Assembly: GCF_000385565.1 (NCBI RefSeq)
Contig: NC_021169.1
Span: 1,284,571 to 1,348,570 of the forward strand
DNA length: 64,000 bases
Direction of reading: 5' to 3'
From: Archaeoglobus sulfaticallidus PM70-1
Lineage (GTDB): Archaea > Halobacteriota > Archaeoglobi > Archaeoglobales > Archaeoglobaceae
The first letter of the stretch is position 1, and each line of letters starts with the position of its first letter. The notes beneath the pieces were generated by a model, which saw nothing but the letters and a program-made list of their open reading frames with translations, did no database searches and had not been told where the DNA came from. This document shows, in pieces, positions 59,964 through 64,000 of the stretch. The position numbers were made by a program, and so were the translations under genes.

Positions 59964-60257
59964 TTACCTTATAACCTCCTCTCCTGCGTCAATCTCTTCG
60001 ATCGGTTTGTGCTTCTCTTGTTCAATCTCTTCAGCGATTTCTTCCGCAGATTTGCGAGGTTTGAGTTTGCCTTGGGCTTCGTATTTTCCAATGAATTCTG
60101 CAATCGCTAAATTTACGATTTCAGAAATGTTTGCAAACTCGCCAGATTTCTCCATTTCTTTCAGTTTCTTTTTTAAGTAAGGGGAGATGCTGATGGATAG
60201 TCTTTCTTTTTTAGTTCCAAAGTCATGTTCTGATTTACTCACTTGTTTGGCAACCAT
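59964..60257 (-). CDS. Ribbon-helix-helix regulator
   Basis: 97 residues. KKERLSISISPYLKKKLKEM and SGEFANISEIVNLAIAEFIG form a ribbon-helix-helix domain in the central part, with a charged C-terminal tail (KSAEEIAEEIEQEKHKPIEE). Such proteins act as dimers on inverted or direct repeats. It is divergent from another RHH gene at 60348, with the shared promoter region carrying two copies of TTAATAACAWGTTA. Confidence 0.75.
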   Translation of the reverse strand: MVAKQVSKSEHDFGTKKERLSISISPYLKKKLKEMEKSGEFANISEIVNLAIAEFIGKYEAQGKLKPRKSAEEIAEEIEQEKHKPIEEIDAGEEVIR

Positions 60258-60287
60258 TATCTTTCATCCTCCTACTATTTTATTACC

Positions 60288-60352
60288 ATATTAATAACAA
60301 GTTACGACCAAAAAATATAAATATCTTTGTGCGAAGATGTTAATAACATGTT
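60288..60352. promoter_or_regulatory. Repeated operator between two divergent ribbon-helix-helix genes
   Basis: ATTAATAACAAGTTACG near 60288-60303 and GTTAATAACATGTTAAG near 60337-60352 share TTAATAACAWGTTA. The second contains the palindrome TAACATGTTA and covers the start codon of the right-hand gene. A TATA-like AAAAAATATAAATATC lies between them at about 60308-60323. Confidence 0.55.
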
Positions 60353-60584
60353 AAGACAAAAAGATGCTGAGAATAAGGGGAAAATGGAAACAAGAGTGAG
60401 CGTATATCTGACAACGGATGAACTAAAAGACTTTGACAAGGCTGTTAAGAAATCTGGTCGTTTTGTTAGCCGCAGCGACGCAATCCGATACCTTATCAGG
60501 AAATTCATAGATGATCAGGGCGTTACGCCCCGCCAGGTGGTCGAACACCCCTACGGGGGAGAAAAGAAAGTGGAGGTTGAGTGA
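60348..60584 (+). CDS. Ribbon-helix-helix regulator
   Basis: 78 residues from ATG 60348. METRVSVYLTTDELKDFDKA, then RFVSRSDAIRYLIRKFIDDQ is a standard ribbon-helix-helix domain: strand, helix, turn with SRSDAIR, helix. The tail GVTPRQVVEHPYGGEKKVEV is unstructured. It is the first gene of a rightward run of small overlapping genes reaching the end of the window, so it may control that whole unit through the repeats at its promoter. Confidence 0.78.
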   Translation: MLRQKDAENKGKMETRVSVYLTTDELKDFDKAVKKSGRFVSRSDAIRYLIRKFIDDQGVTPRQVVEHPYGGEKKVEVE

Positions 60585-60585
60585 C

Positions 60586-60900
60586 ATGCCACACACAGAT
60601 CTAACTGAAGACTGGGAAACTACTCCAACCAAACCAAAACTCAAGATCGATGACACTTCGGCAGACTCTCCTAAGACTAATGTCACAGTTAACCTCCCTA
60701 CCCAGCCAAGCCAGACCATCAGACACGAGCACCACACAATGCCAAAGCCACCGGAGATCAAGGTAACCTTAACGAGAGGACAGAAGGGAAGCTATGGATG
60801 GGAAATCACATACAACGGCACGGACAGCGAATTCATCATCTCTAAGATCAAATACATCGACGAGAAGCTGAGAAAACTGTTTTTGGAGGATGAGCCATGA
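60586..60900 (+). CDS. Unknown 104-residue protein
   Basis: A disordered Thr/Pro-rich N-terminal half (TPTKPKLKIDDTSADSPKTN; SQTIRHEHHTMPKPPEIKVT) leads to a compact C-terminal part, GQKGSYGWEITYNGTDSEFI, then IKYIDEKLRKLFLEDE. That segment recurs, as far as I recall, in small plasmid proteins of archaea, but I cannot name it. ATG 60586 follows a GGAGG site and the previous stop by one base. The four-base overlap with the next start (ATGA) points to translational coupling. Confidence 0.65.
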   Translation: MPHTDLTEDWETTPTKPKLKIDDTSADSPKTNVTVNLPTQPSQTIRHEHHTMPKPPEIKVTLTRGQKGSYGWEITYNGTDSEFIISKIKYIDEKLRKLFLEDEP

Positions 60901-61034
60901 TCCCGCCATCCTTCCGCCCGGCCAAATGCTGCGGCACGTGCGACTTCTACAAGGGCTCCTACTGCATCAAACACAACTTCCCGACAACAGATGTGATGGT
61001 CTGCGATGAGCATCCAGGAGGGGAGAAGCGATGA
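60897..61034 (+). CDS. Small cysteine-rich protein, 45 residues
   Basis: MIPPSFRPAKCCGTCDFYKG, then SYCIKHNFPTTDVMVCDEHP. Five cysteines and a histidine with the spacing CCGTC-x5-YC-x12-VCDEH suggest one bound zinc. ATGA overlaps at both ends tie it to its neighbours. A small zinc-binding factor of unknown use. Confidence 0.6.
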   Translation: MIPPSFRPAKCCGTCDFYKGSYCIKHNFPTTDVMVCDEHPGGEKR

Positions 61035-61417
61035 CAGTCAGATGCGGCATCTGCGGAAAACCACTCTCAAACCCCGACAGCGTCCGCAAGGGAATCGGTC
61101 CCAAATGTGCACAGAAGCTCAGAAGTGCAGACTTCAGAAGCCAGATGGAGGAGAGAATCCAGAAACTACGACTCAAAGCTCACAGAGAATACAACAAGAA
61201 CCTGAAGAAGTATCCAATCCTCCAGGAAGGCGAAGTTAGATGCAAGAACTGTGGCAGGCCCGTTTACTACCATCCCGACGATGGTTGCCCTGGACCGTTT
61301 TGCTGTTCTCCCTGCTGCCCATACGCAACGATTTCTCCATGCCCAAGAGAGCAGAAGATGGGTTCTCTCGTTGATGCTCTGGCTGTAGCAAATAAGCAAG
61401 CTACGCTGGAGGTCTGA
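61031..61417 (+). CDS. Double zinc-ribbon protein (DUF6011-like)
   Basis: 128 residues. The first part, RCGICGKPLSNPDSVRKGIG, then PKCAQKL, is the short zinc domain often annotated DUF6011 in phage and plasmid proteins (CGRPL...S..GIGP.C). A helical linker follows, then a second cysteine cluster, RCKNCGRPVYYHPDDGCPGP, then FCCSPCCPYATISPCPR. It could bind nucleic acid or proteins; no enzyme motif is visible. Starts in ATGA overlap. Confidence 0.68.
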   Translation: MTVRCGICGKPLSNPDSVRKGIGPKCAQKLRSADFRSQMEERIQKLRLKAHREYNKNLKKYPILQEGEVRCKNCGRPVYYHPDDGCPGPFCCSPCCPYATISPCPREQKMGSLVDALAVANKQATLEV

Positions 61418-61419
61418 CC

Positions 61420-61587
61420 ATGCTCAATTCCCGCAAGCTGATCATTGCTGCCGAGGCGTTAAAGCTCCTCGTCGATGCACAGACAAAACTCGCAGCCCTG
61501 GAGATGGACCACGAGAGGAAAGTCATCGAGGCTGTCAAGGATTCCATCATGAGGGAGATCTGCAGGATCAGCAACGGAGGTGGTTGA
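61420..61587 (+). CDS. Small helical protein, 55 residues
   Basis: ATG 61420 follows the previous stop by two bases. MLNSRKLIIAAEALKLLVDA, then LAALEMDHERKVIEAVKDSI is one long amphipathic helix or a helical hairpin. No family known. The next gene starts within it (GTG 61580). Confidence 0.5.
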   Translation: MLNSRKLIIAAEALKLLVDAQTKLAALEMDHERKVIEAVKDSIMREICRISNGGG

Positions 61588-62224
61588 CCTGCTCAACAAA
61601 TACCTCTATGAGATAAGGGCTGCTATTGGCTATTACGAGGACGAAATCAGAATTTTCCTTAAACAACCTAATCTCAGGCAGATTAACGATCTTTCAGCGA
61701 TACTCAGGGAAGAGTTCCCTGTTGGAGAGGATCAGATTAAAATCGTATCTCTCAAATCCAGTGAATACACGATTGCACTGTCCCTCCCACCATCTATTTT
61801 TGAAGTGGAGCAGCATAGAACCGAAGACGCCAGAGACACAGATGACGAAATAAGCTATGTTCCAATAGACAACTACGAAATCAAAATCGACAAGCCCAAT
61901 GACACTGTTTTCATAAGATACAAACCGAACAACCAGAAAATCACCCTTCCGCTCTCGAAGGTGAGGAAGCTCTACGACCTGATGCCTGAAAAATTCGGTG
62001 TAAAAGAGCTTTTTGAGAAGGCAGGCGAGGCTGGACTGGCACTTAGCAAGCAGGCAGCTGGACACCTCATAAGGGTCTTTTCTCATGTCGAATTTAACGC
62101 AGATGTTCGAAGAGACGGAAACAAACTCGTTGCCGTCAAAATCGAAGAAGGATACCTGAGAGAAGAGAACCGCCGAAAACTCAAGCAGGAGCTGGAAGTT
62201 ATCGGGCGTGGTGTTGAAGCATGA
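61580..62224 (+). CDS. Unknown 214-residue protein of the integrated element
   Basis: Three parts are visible: a helical N-terminal region (LLNKYLYEIRAAIGYYEDEI), a central beta-containing part (VPIDNYEIKIDKPNDTVFIR, then KITLPLSKVRKLYDLMPEKF) and a C-terminal winged-helix-like part (GLALSKQAAGHLIRVFSHVE, then FNADVRRDGNKLVAVKI). The C-terminal part suggests DNA binding, perhaps in replication or partition of the element. No family recognised. Overlaps by four bases with the next gene. Confidence 0.58.
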   Translation: MVDLLNKYLYEIRAAIGYYEDEIRIFLKQPNLRQINDLSAILREEFPVGEDQIKIVSLKSSEYTIALSLPPSIFEVEQHRTEDARDTDDEISYVPIDNYEIKIDKPNDTVFIRYKPNNQKITLPLSKVRKLYDLMPEKFGVKELFEKAGEAGLALSKQAAGHLIRVFSHVEFNADVRRDGNKLVAVKIEEGYLREENRRKLKQELEVIGRGVEA

Positions 62225-62523
62225 AGATTGACTTTAATGAACTAGTTGCAATAGCATTTCTTGAGAGGTCCAGAAGATACAACCTGAAGATCAAGGACTC
62301 AATCAGACAGAAAGCGAAGGAGGCAATCGAGAGGCACAATCTGACACAGGAACAGATCAACCTGATTTATAAGGTGTTTACGGGGGACAGTCAGGCAGAA
62401 TGCAACCACCCTCTCCCGGCGGGACTCTCTTATCCATCTAATCAAACCCCCCACCCTGTCCATGCTCATACCCCGTTGCCAGCTCGATACCGGGAAGAGG
62501 GTGAGGGGAGTGATGCACGATGA
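62221..62523 (+). CDS. Unknown 100-residue protein
   Basis: The first 55 residues are helical (DFNELVAIAFLERSRRYNLK, then RQKAKEAIERHNLTQEQINL). The C-terminal 45 are Pro-rich and look disordered (CNHPLPAGLSYPSNQTPHPV). The reading frame is bounded by ATGA overlaps. The Pro-rich end has base composition unlike the first half and may be a recent addition. Confidence 0.5.
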   Translation: MKIDFNELVAIAFLERSRRYNLKIKDSIRQKAKEAIERHNLTQEQINLIYKVFTGDSQAECNHPLPAGLSYPSNQTPHPVHAHTPLPARYREEGEGSDAR

Positions 62524-62621
62524 ACTGTGCCTACTGTGGCCATCCAATCTCGCAGGATGGTGCTGTTTCTGACGGTTATGTGGTCCTCTGCGAGGAGTGC
62601 TACAATCATCTTTACAGGTGA
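62520..62621 (+). CDS. Mini zinc-ribbon protein, 33 residues
   Basis: MNCAYCGHPISQDGAVSDGY, then VVLCEECYNHLYR. Two CXXC pairs (CAYC and CEEC) separated by about 20 residues make a treble-clef or zinc-ribbon unit and nothing else. It starts in ATGA overlap with the gene before. Confidence 0.5.
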   Translation: MNCAYCGHPISQDGAVSDGYVVLCEECYNHLYR

Positions 62622-62625
62622 TATT

Positions 62626-62955
62626 ATGCTCAAATGTCCGTATCACGGATGCAAGTTCAAATCCAAGACCCTGATGAGGCTGATCAGGCACGTTCGAGTA
62701 AGACACCCGCTGAATGGGAAGTGTCCAGCGTGCGGAAGGGAGTTTAAAGAGGTAATGTGTCACATCGCACATGAGGTAAGAGACAACGCTGACGAGGATC
62801 ACGCTGTATATTACGGGCTTTACAGCAAATCCAAGGGCGGTTCACAGTCAAAAGTGCTTTCCTGGGCGAGAGATGTTGCGATGTCTGTTCTGGAGGTCGA
62901 CGATGGGTTTGTTGAATTCGGGAGGGTAAGGTGCAGGAGAGATGAACGAGTTTGA
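62626..62955 (+). CDS. C2H2 zinc-finger protein
   Basis: 109 residues. CPYHGCKFKSKTLMRLIRHV, ending in RVRHP, is a C2H2 finger (C-x4-C-x12-H-x4-H type). A second unit, KCPACGREFKEVMCHIAHEV, has C-x2-C and two histidines. C2H2 proteins of this size are typical of archaeal viruses and plasmids and act as transcription regulators. The C-terminal part (SKVLSWARDVAMSVLEVDDG) is helical. It starts five bases after the mini zinc-ribbon gene. Confidence 0.72.
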   Translation: MLKCPYHGCKFKSKTLMRLIRHVRVRHPLNGKCPACGREFKEVMCHIAHEVRDNADEDHAVYYGLYSKSKGGSQSKVLSWARDVAMSVLEVDDGFVEFGRVRCRRDERV

Positions 62956-63043
62956 CGAACTTGATGAGCTTTTCAGGCTCGCGGATGCGGTTATAGAAGA
63001 GATTGAGAAAATAGATTTTGATGAGCTGGAGGATGTGGTATGA
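62942..63043 (+). CDS. Small acidic helical protein, 33 residues
   Basis: MNEFDELDELFRLADAVIEE, then IEKIDFDELEDVV. Very acidic and wholly helical. It overlaps the genes on both sides and could be an inhibitor or a partner of the nuclease-like protein that follows; this is only a guess from coupling. Confidence 0.42.
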   Translation: MNEFDELDELFRLADAVIEEIEKIDFDELEDVV

Positions 63044-63609
63044 GGCCCATAAGCATTGAAATTAACAATAAGTTCAGGGAGGATGTCGCCTATTACGCTC
63101 ATATCGTTGTCCAGGACTCGTTTAAGAACAAAATGAAACCCCGCTTCGGTGATGGGGGCTTCGTCAAGCACTACATTGGCAAGATGGGAGAGATGGCCTT
63201 CTTCCGCTTTTGCATGCAGAACGGCATAGCTGTCAAGCACATCCCGTTCAGGGACGATTACTCAACCCTGAACGATAAAGACGATTTCGTGATAATAACT
63301 CACGGTGTTCAGAGAATTGTAGAGGTTAAGACCTCTGTGCTGAAAAGAAAAGACCCTCTTGATCCACCAGAGGACCTGCAGCTGTTTTACAACAAAAAGC
63401 AGTACGACGAGAAGGCGGAGTACAACCACATAGTTGTTTTCGCCGCCACAAACAGCGAACTGACAAAAATATCCCTCCTCGGCTGGATCCCAGCATACGA
63501 GATCAGGAAATACCCCGTGAGGCGTGATCTCAAGAGCCCCGCGTACGCCATACCCTACAGGGACCTGAGGAGCATGATTATGCTCACGGACAGGGAGATG
63601 ATGATATGA
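63040..63609 (+). CDS. Putative PD-(D/E)XK endonuclease-like protein
   Basis: 189 residues. The core reads YIGKMGEMAFFRFCMQNGIA (with the helix Glu), then FRDDYSTLNDKDDFVIITHG and RIVEVKTSVLKRKDP, that is D...D-x(n)-EVKT, a fit to the PD-(D/E)XK nuclease fold of restriction enzymes, Holliday resolvases and phage nucleases. The C-terminal part has LLGWIPAYEIRKYPVRRDLK. It may process DNA of the element or attack competitors. Coupled by ATGA overlaps to both neighbours; PCNA follows after one small gene. Confidence 0.7.
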   Translation: MRPISIEINNKFREDVAYYAHIVVQDSFKNKMKPRFGDGGFVKHYIGKMGEMAFFRFCMQNGIAVKHIPFRDDYSTLNDKDDFVIITHGVQRIVEVKTSVLKRKDPLDPPEDLQLFYNKKQYDEKAEYNHIVVFAATNSELTKISLLGWIPAYEIRKYPVRRDLKSPAYAIPYRDLRSMIMLTDREMMI

Positions 63610-63719
63610 CGGCCATAGGGCTTGCGTTAGTCTTCGGATTTGGATTTTTTTGCGGATTTATCGCGTGTATGTGGTTTTTGGGAATTGAGCTGTTCATGAA
63701 AAGCTTCAGGAGGGGTTAG
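63606..63719 (+). CDS. Small single-span membrane protein, 37 residues
   Basis: MTAIGLALVFGFGFFCGFIA, then CMWFLGIELFMKSFRRG: one hydrophobic span and a basic end. It starts in ATGA overlap with the nuclease-like gene and carries the ribosome site of the PCNA gene in its 3' end. Confidence 0.48.
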   Translation: MTAIGLALVFGFGFFCGFIACMWFLGIELFMKSFRRG

Positions 63720-63720
63720 G

Positions 63721-64000
63721 TTGGAGGTTGAATGTACGGTTCAGGTAGATGTGGTTAAGGTCGTGTTCAAGGGGCTCAATGCACTCATCACCGAAGCCAG
63801 ATTTAGATTTAGGGAGGATGGGCTGAAAATCAGGGCCGTTGATCCGGCGAATGTTGCAATGGTTCTCGTCGATATTCCTGATGACTCATTCGAGGCGTAC
63901 AGCATTGATGAGGATGAAGTGGTCGTCGGTGTGGATGTAAACAGGGTATATGACTTCGTGAAGGGCATCAAAAACGGTGAGATGATTGACATTGCTGTTG
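63721..64000 (+). CDS. pcn: PCNA sliding clamp (N-terminal part, runs off the right edge)
   Basis: From a TTG at 63721, 93 residues of PCNA can be read: VECTVQVDVVKVVFKGLNAL, then ITEARFRFREDGLKIRAVDP with the conserved AVDPANVAMVLVDIPDDSFE and IDEDEVVVGVDVNRVYDFVK. PCNA rings DNA and tethers polymerase and repair enzymes. A ribosome site, AGGAGGGG, lies at 63708-63715. The gene is inside the integrated element, so this is an extra clamp carried by the element and not the chromosomal one, unless the element boundary is misjudged. Confidence 0.85.
   Translation, partial: MEVECTVQVDVVKVVFKGLNALITEARFRFREDGLKIRAVDPANVAMVLVDIPDDSFEAYSIDEDEVVVGVDVNRVYDFVKGIKNGEMIDIAV

Larger units (their letters stand above)
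58294..64000. mobile_element. Integrated plasmid or virus, right part cut by the window edge
   Basis: Begins at the 3' fragment of tRNA-Gly at 58295-58340, taken as one attachment site. Gene style changes sharply there: small overlapping genes, ribbon-helix-helix proteins, zinc fingers, a putative nuclease and a PCNA gene. In integration into a tRNA gene the displaced 3' fragment marks the far end from the rebuilt tRNA; the fragment reads on the minus strand, so the rebuilt tRNA and integrase are expected to the right, past 64000. No capsid or replication initiator is visible in this part. Confidence 0.7.

Overview
This window comes from a hyperthermophilic euryarchaeon of the order Archaeoglobales (Archaeoglobus, Geoglobus or Ferroglobus; I cannot say which). 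Several gene sets point there: the order heat-shock regulator - cdc48 - hsp20 with a CTAAC-N5-GTTAG operator, an Archaeoglobus-type glycerol-3-phosphate dehydrogenase, the XPB-Bax1 pair, a ferritin, archaeal cohesin/dockerin proteins, and many beta-oxidation genes. Promoters have plain TATA boxes and some genes look leaderless. Terminators are T-rich stretches.

Layout. 1-4.9 kb: the start of an acyl-CoA dehydrogenase, a divergent ArsR-type regulator with a palindromic operator, an integrase remnant, the SufC/SufB iron-sulfur assembly pair and a presenilin-like membrane protease. 5.1-6.5 kb: an IS605-type TnpB element. 6.6-14.5 kb: gpsA, then a fatty-acid oxidation block (acyl-CoA dehydrogenase; thiolase, DUF35 protein, fused hydroxyacyl-CoA dehydrogenase/enoyl-CoA hydratase, EtfB, EtfA) that takes acyl-CoA to acetyl-CoA and passes electrons to ETF. 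14.5-21 kb: a radical SAM enzyme, orc1/cdc6 beside a candidate origin recognition box, and the heat-shock operon. 21-28.2 kb: nitrilase and amidohydrolase, a second TnpB element, aspartate kinase and a DnaJ-finger/S1/OB/DHH phosphoesterase.

28.2-31.7 kb is a graveyard: a broken SPFH gene, an intact-ended 1000-bp ISH1-group IS5 element with an 8-bp target duplication that splits a dead membrane-protein gene, a broken rve-type transposase and a leftover left end of an IS605-type element.

31.7-49.8 kb is a cell-surface region. It holds secreted proteins, a membrane-anchored beta-domain protein, an Lrp-type regulator operon, a class III pilin, a cohesin-dockerin protein and a membrane-anchored cohesin. 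Further relics follow (transposase, pilin, a cdc48 copy with a large internal deletion), then a six-gene set of pilin-like proteins facing a PilC/PilB pair, and two RecA/KaiC-like proteins flanking a dead TFB gene that abuts a miniature IS605-type element.

49.8-58.2 kb is housekeeping: Nep1, ThiL, a macrodomain protein, MoaC, a D-lactate/glycolate dehydrogenase-type flavoprotein, XPB, Bax1, ferritin and a HEAT-repeat protein.

58.3-64.0 kb is the edge of an integrated plasmid or virus. A 3' fragment of tRNA-Gly(GCC) marks one attachment site; its orientation puts the rest of the element, and the restored tRNA, beyond the right end of the window. The element carries ribbon-helix-helix regulators, a chain of small overlapping genes, zinc-finger proteins, a candidate PD-(D/E)XK nuclease and the start of its own PCNA sliding clamp.
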